The notes under the pieces were generated by a model. It did no database searches and was not told the origin of the DNA. It saw only the letters and a list, made by a program, of their open reading frames with translations. A stretch of DNA of 64,000 bases from contig NZ_JAPHPW010000019.1 in NCBI RefSeq assembly GCF_026241515.1, positions 26,107-90,106 of the forward strand. The letters are read 5' to 3'. This DNA is from Vibrio sp. 14G-20 (GTDB taxonomy: Bacteria; Pseudomonadota; Gammaproteobacteria; Enterobacterales; Vibrionaceae). Positions within the stretch are counted from its first letter, which is position 1. Every line of letters begins with the position of its first letter. The position numbers were made by a program, and so were the translations under genes. Positions 28,438-36,829 of this stretch are shown in pieces.

Positions 28438-29805
28438 TTAAGACTTCTGCATACGCTTTTTCAAGCGTGCTAAATCAATTGCACTTGAACGTACAGTCAA
28501 CTTGATGCACTCGTAGTCGTACTCTTCCTTCACCACACTCATGTTTGAGCGAATCTCACCAATGATGCCTTGTCCAGAATAAGGAATCGTGATCTCTTCT
28601 TCGATCATGCCTTGTTCAGCTACACCAACGATATACTTATGCAGTTTGGTGATATCGAGCGGGTCACGAGTCGAGGTCAGCATCGCATCTGGGAATTCTT
28701 CAATCAGCTCTAACTGCTCTTCTTCGCTCAATCTATCGCACTTGTTCAGTACCAATAGTTTTTCGCTGCCTTCAACGCCCACTTGCGCTAATACTTCATG
28801 TACCACATCAAGCTGTGCGCGGAATGAGACGTCTGAAGCATCAACCACATAAAGCAGTAACGAAGCATCGTGCGCTTCTGCGAGTGTTGAGTGGAATGAA
28901 GCAACCAGATCGTGTGGCAGTTTCTTGATGAAACCCACCGTATCTGACACTAGGATACGTGGCTGAGTGATAGGCTGAAGAGCACGAACCGTGGTGTCTA
29001 GAGTAGCGAAAAGCTTATCTTCACCGCTCACTTCGGTTGCTGTCATAGCGCGCATCATCGAAGATTTACCCGCGTTGGTGTAGCCAACCAGAGCAACAGT
29101 GAAAAGCTCCGAACGCTGTGTGCGTCGGTTCTTCATTTCGTCTTGAACGCTAACCAGCTCACGCTTAAGCGCAGCAATTTGATCACGAACTTTACGGCGG
29201 TCTAGCTCTAGCGAAGTTTCACCAGCACCCTGACCCATTTGGCGCTCTTTATCACCGTCGGCCGTTTCACGCAGTCGAGGCACTAGGTAGTTTAGACGAG
29301 CGATTTCAACTTGCAGACGTGCGGTACGAGTACGAGCATGACGGCTAAAGATCTCGATGATGATACCAGTACGGTCAAACACCTCGACACCCAAATGCGC
29401 TTCTACATTACGCAGCTGAGATGGGCTCAAATCACAGTCAAATACCACTACGTCAGCAGTACCAAACTCCACGTCTTCAGATGGAAGATCATCAAAATCT
29501 AACTCATCGATACCAGCGCGAAAATCAAAGGATTCATCGATAAAATCTTCGTCTTCAGCTTCTTCAATCGAACCTTGGTAACCGGTTAAGTGTGCAATTT
29601 CTGCAAGCTTACCTGCGCCCAACACATTTTGTCGTTGTGTTGAACTGTGGTGCTGTGATTGTGTACCGACCACTTTAAACCCTAGGGTTGTTACTAAGCG
29701 AGCAAGTTCGGCAAGAGACTCTTTTGCTTCATCACCTTTGAAGTCCGGTGTCGTAATAGAAATAAGTAAAGCGTTACTAGCTGAGGGTTTTGCTGTTAGT
29801 TTCAT
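28438..29805 (-). CDS. hflX: HflX-type GTPase with acidic insertion
   Basis: A 455-aa Obg-HflX GTPase. The N-terminal HflX domain contains QRQNVLGAGKLAEI and the helical RLQVEIARLNYLVPRLR segment with the GAGETSLELDRR motif. The G domain has G1 GYTNAGKSSM, G3 DTVGFI and G4 NKCD. HflX splits stalled ribosomes and rescues heat-damaged 50S subunits. An unusual acidic stretch of roughly 40 residues near 80-120 (EEAEDEDFIDESFDF onward) interrupts the N-terminal domain. No hfq, miaA or hflK genes are adjacent, so this may be a paralogue of the canonical copy; that cannot be decided from this window. Confidence 0.85.
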   Translation of the reverse strand: MKLTAKPSASNALLISITTPDFKGDEAKESLAELARLVTTLGFKVVGTQSQHHSSTQRQNVLGAGKLAEIAHLTGYQGSIEEAEDEDFIDESFDFRAGIDELDFDDLPSEDVEFGTADVVVFDCDLSPSQLRNVEAHLGVEVFDRTGIIIEIFSRHARTRTARLQVEIARLNYLVPRLRETADGDKERQMGQGAGETSLELDRRKVRDQIAALKRELVSVQDEMKNRRTQRSELFTVALVGYTNAGKSSMMRAMTATEVSGEDKLFATLDTTVRALQPITQPRILVSDTVGFIKKLPHDLVASFHSTLAEAHDASLLLYVVDASDVSFRAQLDVVHEVLAQVGVEGSEKLLVLNKCDRLSEEEQLELIEEFPDAMLTSTRDPLDITKLHKYIVGVAEQGMIEEEITIPYSGQGIIGEIRSNMSVVKEEYDYECIKLTVRSSAIDLARLKKRMQKS

Positions 29806-29986
29806 GTATTCTTCTGTTTATGCACTAATGTGCAACCTAGTATTTGGTCTAAAGTAGCGCGATCCTACGCTGTTCTCGGTCAGCTTTATAGAGCTAACGG
29901 AGGCTATTTAGCGATATTATTGCAGTTAATCCATTTATCTCGTTTATCCCTCTGTTTTCGTGAGGAAATAAAACAGGCTAAAACAA

Positions 29987-30036
29987 CAAAAAAGACAGCA
30001 TCACGTTACTTATTATAAGTGAGTGATACTGTCTTT
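29987..30036 (-). terminator. Terminator of the gts-like ABC operon
   Basis: A 14-bp stem with one mismatch (29991-30004 with 30023-30036) and an 18-nt loop. On the minus strand it is followed by TTTTTTGTTG. It sits 40 bp after the ATPase gene and upstream of the hflX start. Confidence 0.8.
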
Positions 30037-30076
30037 GTTTAAGCTTAGCCTCTCATTGAGCTACTGTCTCAAAAAA

Positions 30077-31189
30077 CTAGAAATCAATTCTCGCTTCAGT
30101 CTGAGCATCAAAGAATACCGCCTTTGATAAATCAAAATGCAGCGGCGCCATCTGCCCAACTGACACTTCAAATTCTGGCGACAAGCGACAAGCCACTTCT
30201 TGGTCGTTCACTTTCACCATCGCAATCGTATCTGGCCCTGTTGGTTCTAGCACTTCTAACTGCAAGTCTAGCTTGGTCGTTGCCGACACATCTTCACTTT
30301 CCTGCTCGGTAATATGTTCAGGGCGCAGGCCAATCACCACTTCTTTGCCATCTTGCTCACGCATGCTTTGTGGCAAGCGAATATGGTGCTCTTGTTCAGC
30401 CGTACCCGTTACTTTGATGATCGGATTCTGATCATCATCCAAATCCACCATAGTCTTAATGAAGTTCATTGACGGTGACCCCATAAAGCCCGCCACGAAC
30501 ATATTATTTGGCTTGGTGTAGATCTCTTGCGGTGTGCCAAGTTGCTGCAATTCACCATCTTTCATTACTGCGATACGATCAGCCAGAGTCATTGCCTCGA
30601 TCTGATCATGAGTCACGTAAACAATGGTGGTGTTCAGCTTTTGGTGAAGGCGTTTAATCTGGTGACGCATCTCAACACGCAGCTTGGCATCCAAATTAGA
30701 AAGTGGCTCATCGAACAGATACAGCTTAGGACGACGCGCCAAAGCACGCCCCATCGCGACACGTTGACGCTGACCACCAGATAGCTGTGATGGTTTACGA
30801 TCAAGCAGTTTTTCGATTTGAAGCATTTCAGCAACTCGATTCACTTCTGCATCGATTTCGTCTTGTGGCATCTTACGAATCTTCAAGCCGAAGGCGATAT
30901 TGCCGCGTACCGTCATGTTTGGATATAACGCGTAAGACTGAAATACCATCGCGATGTCGCGGTCTTTGGGTTCAACCTGAGCCACGTCAACACCATCAAT
31001 CACGATTTCACCCGAGCTAATATTTTCTAGCCCAGCAATGGTGTTCATTAGGGTGGATTTTCCACACCCCGAAGGGCCGACAAGTATCAAAAATTCCCCC
31101 GAATCGATACTGATGTCGATGCCCTTTAACGTTTCGTTGTCCGCGTTGCGATAGGTTTTACGGATCTGTTTTAAATCTAATGTTGCCAT
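30077..31189 (-). CDS. Sugar ABC transporter ATPase, MalK/UgpC type (GtsD-like)
   Basis: A 370-aa ABC ATPase. Walker A GPSGCGKST, the Q-loop MVFQSYALYPNMTV, the signature LSGGQRQRVAMGRALA, Walker B LYLFDEPLSNLDAKLR and the switch His in YVTHDQIEAMTLAD are all present. A C-terminal TOBE regulatory domain follows from about 240. It powers import by the adjacent permeases from the cytoplasmic face. It starts 6 bp after the upstream permease stop and is the last gene of the operon. The family is shared by many sugar systems; the glucose assignment comes from the linked binding protein. Confidence 0.92.
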   Translation of the reverse strand: MATLDLKQIRKTYRNADNETLKGIDISIDSGEFLILVGPSGCGKSTLMNTIAGLENISSGEIVIDGVDVAQVEPKDRDIAMVFQSYALYPNMTVRGNIAFGLKIRKMPQDEIDAEVNRVAEMLQIEKLLDRKPSQLSGGQRQRVAMGRALARRPKLYLFDEPLSNLDAKLRVEMRHQIKRLHQKLNTTIVYVTHDQIEAMTLADRIAVMKDGELQQLGTPQEIYTKPNNMFVAGFMGSPSMNFIKTMVDLDDDQNPIIKVTGTAEQEHHIRLPQSMREQDGKEVVIGLRPEHITEQESEDVSATTKLDLQLEVLEPTGPDTIAMVKVNDQEVACRLSPEFEVSVGQMAPLHFDLSKAVFFDAQTEARIDF

Positions 31190-31195
31190 GGGTAA

Positions 31196-32053
31196 TTATC
31201 CTTTTACTGATCCTGCCGTTAGGCCACGAACAAAATATTTTCCTGCGAAGACATACACCAACAGCGTTGGCAATGCGGCGATGATCGCGGCCGCCATATC
31301 GACGTTATATTCTTTAACGCCCGTGCTGGTGTTGACTAAGTTGTTTAATGCCACGGTGATTGGTTGAGTCTCTGAGCCTGAATACACCACCCCGAACAAG
31401 AAATCGTTCCAGATAGCAGTGAACTGCCAGATCACCGTCACCATGATGATAGGTGTTGAGATCGGTAATAAGATCTTAAAGAAAATGGTGAAGAAGCCCG
31501 CACCATCCAGTTTTGCTGCTTTGATCAATTCATCCGGAATCGAGATGTAGAAGTTACGGAAAAACAGAGTCGTAAACGCCATGCCGTAGATAACATGCAC
31601 AATCACCAAACCGATGGTCGTGTTTGCTAAACCCATCTTGCCGAGCATGGTCGCCATTGGCAGAAGCACGACTTGGAATGGGATAAAGCAACCAAACAAC
31701 AACAAACTAAAGAACAGGTTTGAGCCTCGGAACTGCCACTTAGTGACCACATAGCCGTTGAATGCACCGAGTAATGTTGAGATAGCGACCGCTGGAATCA
31801 CCATTTGGAATGAGTTCCAAAAGTAGCCTTTGATGCCTTCACATTTAACGCCCGTACACGCGGTGTCCCACGCTTTATACCAAGCATCAAACACCCACTC
31901 TTTCGGCAAACTCATCAAGTTACCCGCCTTAATGTCTGGCAGAGTTTTGAATGAGGTCAGTACCATTACGAACAATGGCATTAAATAAACTAAGCAGAAG
32001 AAAAGCAGTGCTGAATAGATAAACATTCGAGCAAAGTTGATGTTATTCATCAT
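31196..32053 (-). CDS. gtsC: Sugar ABC transporter permease (GtsC-like)
   Basis: A 285-aa inner-membrane permease of the MalG type with six predicted helices and the EAA loop AAKLDGAGFFTIFFKILLP, which contacts the ATPase. An unusually Cys-containing periplasmic loop (WDTACTGVKCEGIKGYFW) lies near 55-70. Its ATG overlaps the end of the other permease by 4 bp, indicating coupled translation. It belongs with the glucose-type binding protein at 33133-34380. Confidence 0.9.
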   Translation of the reverse strand: MMNNINFARMFIYSALLFFCLVYLMPLFVMVLTSFKTLPDIKAGNLMSLPKEWVFDAWYKAWDTACTGVKCEGIKGYFWNSFQMVIPAVAISTLLGAFNGYVVTKWQFRGSNLFFSLLLFGCFIPFQVVLLPMATMLGKMGLANTTIGLVIVHVIYGMAFTTLFFRNFYISIPDELIKAAKLDGAGFFTIFFKILLPISTPIIMVTVIWQFTAIWNDFLFGVVYSGSETQPITVALNNLVNTSTGVKEYNVDMAAAIIAALPTLLVYVFAGKYFVRGLTAGSVKG

Positions 32054-32988
32054 GACTTTTTCTCCCTAAGTTCAGAGTAAAGATAAGGCACGAGAATCGC
32101 TAAGATACCGGCAAGCATCATCATCGCACTGGCAGCACCAAGGCCGATTTGTCCACGCGTAAACGAGTGTGCGTACATGAATAGCGCAGGAAGATCCGAT
32201 GAATAACCTGGGCCACCCGCTGTCATCGCGGTCACAAGGTCGAAACTCTTAATCGCAATGTGTGAGGTGATGATCACCGCACTGAAAACCACAGGACGCA
32301 AGCAAGGCAGAATGATTTTGAGATAAATAGTGGGTAAGCTTGCCCCATCAATTTGAGCGGCTTTGATGATTGAAGAATCAATGCCACGAAGACCTGCTAG
32401 GAACATCGCCATCACAAAGCCTGAAGACTGCCAAAGCGCCGCAATCACTAAGGTGTAGACCGACATTTCAGAGTCGACCAACCAATCAAATTTAAAGTCG
32501 GTAAAGCCCCAATCTTGCATTAGTTTTTCAATACCAAGCCCCGGATTGAGAATCCATTTCCAAGCGGTACCCGTCACGATGAATGACAAGGCCATTGGGT
32601 ATAAATAGATGGTACGAATCGCGCCTTCTTGGCGGATGTTCTGGTCAAGCAATACCGCCAAGCCCACACCTAACAAGATAGCAATCGCCATGAACAGAAA
32701 ACCAAACACACCAAGGTTGGTGATTGAGGTTATCCAGCGATCGTTGTCCATCAGCTTTTCATATTGAGCTAAACCGACAAAGTTGAAGCTCGGTAAAAAT
32801 CGAGAATTCGTGAACGACAGCGCCGCCGTCCAGAATATATAGCCGTAGATACACACCACGGTCACTAACGCAGTCGGCGCCAGTACAATCTTGGGTAACC
32901 AATGTTGCAACCTGTCAGCAAAGCTAGGCTTGGGCGCAGGCTGGCTCCTTGTGGGTTTTGGAGTCGACTCAGTCAAAACATGCTCCAT
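32050..32988 (-). CDS. gtsB: Sugar ABC transporter permease (GtsB-like)
   Basis: A 312-aa MalF-type permease with six main transmembrane segments after a roughly 30-residue polar N-terminus, and the EAA loop AAQIDGASLPTIYLKIILP. It forms a heterodimer with the following permease. It lies 144 bp after the binding-protein gene, in a gap that carries a hairpin, and overlaps the next gene by 4 bp. Confidence 0.9.
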   Translation of the reverse strand: MEHVLTESTPKPTRSQPAPKPSFADRLQHWLPKIVLAPTALVTVVCIYGYIFWTAALSFTNSRFLPSFNFVGLAQYEKLMDNDRWITSITNLGVFGFLFMAIAILLGVGLAVLLDQNIRQEGAIRTIYLYPMALSFIVTGTAWKWILNPGLGIEKLMQDWGFTDFKFDWLVDSEMSVYTLVIAALWQSSGFVMAMFLAGLRGIDSSIIKAAQIDGASLPTIYLKIILPCLRPVVFSAVIITSHIAIKSFDLVTAMTAGGPGYSSDLPALFMYAHSFTRGQIGLGAASAMMMLAGILAILVPYLYSELREKKS

Positions 32989-33076
32989 AACTTATCCTTG
33001 TTGCACAATTGAGCCGATGGCTTACCTCTCGGCACCACATCAGCATCACGCATATTAGAATTGGGAATGAAGAGCA

Positions 33077-33099
33077 GGTAGACTCCCTAGGAGCCTACC
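33077..33099 (-). other. Intercistronic hairpin between gtsA and gtsB
   Basis: A nearly perfect 9-bp stem (GGTAGACTCC and GGAGCCTACC around CTAG, one mismatch) without a T tail, directly after the binding-protein gene. It probably sets a higher level of the binding protein than of the permeases by protecting or attenuating the transcript; that role is inferred. Confidence 0.55.
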
Positions 33100-33132
33100 C
33101 ACCCTGGGGGTTTGGTGTTAAACCAAGTGAGA

Positions 33133-34380
33133 TTAGATAGCCGCTTTCACTGCTTTCGCTAACTTAGCTGCCGCTTCTTTTGGATCGGCATCTTTCTCAT
33201 TGAAGAAGTTGGTCACTACGTCATAGATAGCGCCTTGAGCGTAACTTGTCGTCGCTAGGCCGTGAGCCATACTCGGAACAAGATCGCCAGATTCAGCACT
33301 CGCTTTGAAGGTTGCCATTGAATCCAACGCACATTGGTCGAACTTAGACATGTCCATATCGAGACGTACTGGTATTGAGCCTTTGTTCAGGTTGAAGACT
33401 TCTTGGAAATCTTTGGTAAGAATGGTTTTCGCGAGATCTTGCTGCGCTTTTTGGTTCTCTTTGTCACTCAACTCAAAGAACGCAAAGCTATCGATGTTGA
33501 AGGTAAATTGGCCGTCAGTGCCCGGAGCTGGTGCACAGATGTAGTCTTTACCCGGCACTTTGCCTGCTGCAGTAAACTCACCTTTCGCCCAGTCACCCAT
33601 GATTTGCATCGCGGCTTCGCCATTGATAACCATTGAAGTTGCGACGTTCCAATCACGACCTGGAGAGTTGCTGTCGATGTAGTCACGCATCTTTTTAAAC
33701 TTGGTGAACACTTCCACCATTTTGTCGCCAGATAAAACGTCCATATCAAGATCAACGAACGCTTTGTTGTAGTCTTCACTGCCTAGTACATCAAGTGCTA
33801 CCGCTTCGAAGACTGTCGCGTCTTGCCAAGGTTGGCCACCGTGAGCCAGAGGAATAAAGCCAGCCGCTTTGATCTTGTCTGCCGCAACAAAGAACTCGTC
33901 TAATGTGGTTGGAACTGTTACGCCTGATTTTTCTAAAACAACAGGGTTAGCCCAAAGCCAGTTAACACGGTGAACGTTAACAGGAACCGCTACATATTCG
34001 CCGTCCCACTTCATCACTTTAGTGACAACTTCTGGCAGTAGTTCATCCCACTGTTCTTGTTTTGCTGTTGCATCGAGAGACGTTAGAAAACCTAAACCAC
34101 CCCACTCTTGAATATCATGACCTTTGATCTGCGCTGCAGACGGTGGGTTGCCTGATACTGCTCGCGTTTTCAAAACGGTCATCGCACTTTCACCGCCGCC
34201 ACCAGCCACTGCAAAGTCTTTCCATGTATGGCCTTGTTCTTCAATCATCTCTTTCAGTACCGCAGCGGATTTTGCTTCGCCACCGGCAGTCCACCAATGG
34301 AGCACTTCCACTTCACCAGCTTGAGAAAATGTTGAGGCAGCAAGAAGAGATAGAGTAAGTAGGGTTTTATTGATTTTCAT
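33133..34380 (-). CDS. gtsA: Glucose-type periplasmic sugar-binding protein (GtsA-like)
   Basis: A 415-aa extracellular solute-binding protein (family 1). The signal peptide is likely cleaved after Ala21 (FSQA). The mature sequence has VEVLHWWTAGGE, VAGGGGESAMTVLKTRAVSG and AHGGQPWQDATVFEAV, which closely resemble the Pseudomonas glucose/mannose-binding GtsA. It delivers sugar to the GtsBC permeases. The two-component pair immediately upstream parallels the GltR/GtsS arrangement of pseudomonads. Glucose is the best guess; mannose or another hexose is possible. Confidence 0.85.
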   Translation of the reverse strand: MKINKTLLTLSLLAASTFSQAGEVEVLHWWTAGGEAKSAAVLKEMIEEQGHTWKDFAVAGGGGESAMTVLKTRAVSGNPPSAAQIKGHDIQEWGGLGFLTSLDATAKQEQWDELLPEVVTKVMKWDGEYVAVPVNVHRVNWLWANPVVLEKSGVTVPTTLDEFFVAADKIKAAGFIPLAHGGQPWQDATVFEAVALDVLGSEDYNKAFVDLDMDVLSGDKMVEVFTKFKKMRDYIDSNSPGRDWNVATSMVINGEAAMQIMGDWAKGEFTAAGKVPGKDYICAPAPGTDGQFTFNIDSFAFFELSDKENQKAQQDLAKTILTKDFQEVFNLNKGSIPVRLDMDMSKFDQCALDSMATFKASAESGDLVPSMAHGLATTSYAQGAIYDVVTNFFNEKDADPKEAAAKLAKAVKAAI

Positions 34381-34470
34381 TATTATCTTCCATGTTTAGC
34401 GGACTCGACGTCCGGTTCAATAAAGAGTCTACTTATTTTGATTTTTAGGATTGAAACAAAAGGTAAGCCC

Positions 34471-34492
34471 AATGTAACACAATTGTTACATT
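34471..34492 (-). promoter_or_regulatory. Perfect dyad upstream of gtsA, candidate operator
   Basis: Inverted repeat AATGTAACA - CAAT - TGTTACATT with 9-bp perfect arms, about 100 bp upstream of the gtsA ATG and overlapping the stop codon of the histidine-kinase gene. No T run follows on the minus strand. It could bind the neighbouring response regulator or another sugar regulator; the assignment is open. Confidence 0.5.
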
Positions 34493-35936
34493 ACACTTCT
34501 AAGCCTCTAGGGATATAGACTTTGGCCTCTAAGCCGCCTTTAGGAGAGTTGCGAATAATGAGATCTCCGCCGTGTCCGTGCAGGATATTTCGGCAGATCC
34601 CGAGCCCTAAACCGTGCCCTTGGTCGTCGGTAGCAAGCCTAAAGTATGGTTCAAACACCAGTTCAAGTTTATCTTCAGGAATACCTTTGCCGTGATCTTG
34701 AATCGTCACGATAACCCACACCGAATCACTGTTAATATCGACCTCAGCTGATGTTCCATATTTCACCGCGTTGTCGATAAGATTGGTGAGCACACGTTTA
34801 ATGGCTAGTGGTTTGGCGACTAACGGGTCAACCACAATGGGCTCAAACTCAACCAAGGTTTGATGTTGGTTGTGCAATTCAATCACGGAGAGCATCATCT
34901 CATTGAGGTCGATAATGGCGTTATTTTCGTGAAGGTCGGTATCTCTTACCGCTTGTAAAGCGCCCTTAACCATCATCTCAAGCTCATCCAAATCCTTATT
35001 GAACTTGTCTTTCTTTACTTCGCTTTCCAATAGCTCGGCTCGTAGTCTAAGCCGAGTGATCGGTGTCTTTAAATCATGAGAGATAGCAGAAAATAGGTGT
35101 TCTCTGTCGGCAACGTAGCGACGAATCCGCTGCTGCATTCGATTAAAAGCCCGAGTTGCGGTGACCAGTTCAGTTGCTCCCTCTTCGTTAAGTGGCGGCT
35201 GCTGAATATCCATGCTCATCTCGTTCGCTGCCCTTGCGAGTTTTTTAAGCGGGCGCACTTGGCGGCGAATCATTAAGTAGGTCAACACCAATAGAATCAG
35301 CGTTGATGAGAGCAAGAAGATCACCTGTTCACGACCGAGAATAGTGTCATCCAGTTTTACGTAAGGTGCAGGCAACAGTGCTGCAATGTAGACCCATTCA
35401 TGGCTAGCTAGCTCAATTTGCACAACCAGAATCGGAGGATTAAGAGGTTCTAAGGTTAATGTGTGATGTGCCCATGATCGAGGGAGATCGCTCAAGTAGA
35501 TGTCATTTTTAAGTAATCGAAGATGCTCTGGGCGAGAGAAATCGACACGTACCGATTCCACTTTATTGAGCTTGCTACTCAAGACACTTTCTATGGCTTC
35601 TATCGAGGCTGTTTTTAAGCGAGTATCGGGGATCGGTTCAACAATCAAAGCCTCTTTATTGAAGGAGACGAAGAAACGCGTCCCGCCCATATTTCGAATT
35701 TGGTCTAACACGATATGGCGATATTTGACGGGCAAAGACTGGAAGAAAGTCACCGTTGAAGCAAACATGTTCGCCATGCTCGATGAGGCCGAACGAATCC
35801 CTTCCAATTCCTTATGTTTAGATTCGCTATACCAAATAGAGGTTGCGATACCTTGAGCAATGACCACCGCTAACAAGGTTAATAACAAGGTTCGAGCAAC
35901 CAAGGAATTTGGCTTTAAACTTCTCAACCACTTCAT
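34491..35936 (-). CDS. Sensor histidine kinase of the sugar two-component system (GtsS-like)
   Basis: A 481-aa EnvZ-like kinase. Helix 1 is near 15-35, the periplasmic domain about 36-203 and helix 2 near 204-224, followed by a HAMP linker. The HisKA domain has His287 in ISHDLKTPITRLRLR. The ATPase domain has the N box NLIDNAVKYG, DHGKGIPED and GLGLGICRNILHGHGG. It is expected to phosphorylate the regulator encoded 13 bp upstream, probably in response to extracellular sugar or a sugar-loaded binding protein. The linkage with gtsABC is the only evidence for the signal. Confidence 0.9.
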   Translation of the reverse strand: MKWLRSLKPNSLVARTLLLTLLAVVIAQGIATSIWYSESKHKELEGIRSASSSMANMFASTVTFFQSLPVKYRHIVLDQIRNMGGTRFFVSFNKEALIVEPIPDTRLKTASIEAIESVLSSKLNKVESVRVDFSRPEHLRLLKNDIYLSDLPRSWAHHTLTLEPLNPPILVVQIELASHEWVYIAALLPAPYVKLDDTILGREQVIFLLSSTLILLVLTYLMIRRQVRPLKKLARAANEMSMDIQQPPLNEEGATELVTATRAFNRMQQRIRRYVADREHLFSAISHDLKTPITRLRLRAELLESEVKKDKFNKDLDELEMMVKGALQAVRDTDLHENNAIIDLNEMMLSVIELHNQHQTLVEFEPIVVDPLVAKPLAIKRVLTNLIDNAVKYGTSAEVDINSDSVWVIVTIQDHGKGIPEDKLELVFEPYFRLATDDQGHGLGLGICRNILHGHGGDLIIRNSPKGGLEAKVYIPRGLEV

Positions 35937-35949
35937 ACGGACTTCTTAC

Positions 35950-36678
35950 TCAGTGCTCATAATGCACAGGCACAGCCAGAATGTAGCCGTTGCCGCGCAT
36001 GGTTTTGATGTAGTGAGGATACTTGCCACTGTCGCCCAATCGGCTTCTCAAGCGACTTAGCTGCACATCAATGCCACGTTCAAAAGGCAGCGCTTCACGG
36101 CCTCTGGTTGCGAATGAGATGGTATCTCGGTCTAACACTTCATTAGGGCGAGTAAGGAACAACATTAACAATGAGAAATCACTGCCCGACAAGTCCATCT
36201 CTTCTGAGTTTTCATTGTGGGAAATTCGATGTGCGAGCGTATCGAGCGTCCAATCACCAAAGATGATCTGCTTTGGCAACGCATCATTGGGTTTGTCATC
36301 CACGACTTGAACGCGACGTAATAAAGCTTTGATACGCGCCATTAACTGGCGAGGGCTAAACGGCTTAGCGATATAGTCATCCGCACCAATTTCTAAGCCG
36401 ATGATCTGGTCGGTTTCATCCGATACCGCAGTCAGCATAATGATAGGCACATTCGATTGTTTGCGGACGCGTTGGCACAAGGTAAATCCGTCGTCACCGG
36501 GTAGCATCACATCAAGAAGAATCAGGTCAGGGTAACCTTGGCTTTGCAGGTAAGTTTCGAGTTCAACACCATCTCCAACAGAGGAGACATCAAAACCCGA
36601 TTTTGTGAGGTACTCTTCCAGCAGTTCGCGGATTTCTTGATCATCATCCACCACGAGAATTCGAGTATTTGTTGGCAT
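35950..36678 (-). CDS. OmpR-family response regulator of the sugar operon (GltR-like)
   Basis: A 242-aa regulator. The receiver has Asp56 in LILLDVMLPGDDG and Lys105 in IAKPFSP. The C-terminal winged helix (about 140-240) contains RGREALPFERGIDVQLSRLRSRLG and ends in the TMRGNGYILA wing. It is the first gene of the probable six-gene unit regulator-kinase-gtsABC-ATPase. Its target is likely the gtsA promoter region. Confidence 0.92.
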   Translation of the reverse strand: MPTNTRILVVDDDQEIRELLEEYLTKSGFDVSSVGDGVELETYLQSQGYPDLILLDVMLPGDDGFTLCQRVRKQSNVPIIMLTAVSDETDQIIGLEIGADDYIAKPFSPRQLMARIKALLRRVQVVDDKPNDALPKQIIFGDWTLDTLAHRISHNENSEEMDLSGSDFSLLMLFLTRPNEVLDRDTISFATRGREALPFERGIDVQLSRLRSRLGDSGKYPHYIKTMRGNGYILAVPVHYEH

Positions 36679-36829
36679 CGCCCAAACCTATTAAATTTAC
36701 AACTTATTCACATAGTGTATAGGCAGGTCGAGTGTTTGATTATTGATATGTTTGTAAAATTAGAAGAACAAACAGACAGAGATCACAACTAAGTGACCTC
36801 CATCCACTCGTTTGAATAGGCGAATCGAT

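Noticed and set aside
29830..30018. 62-codon plus-strand frame between hflX and the ABC ATPase gene
   Set aside because: It runs into the terminator stem of the ABC operon, has no ribosome site and no similarity.
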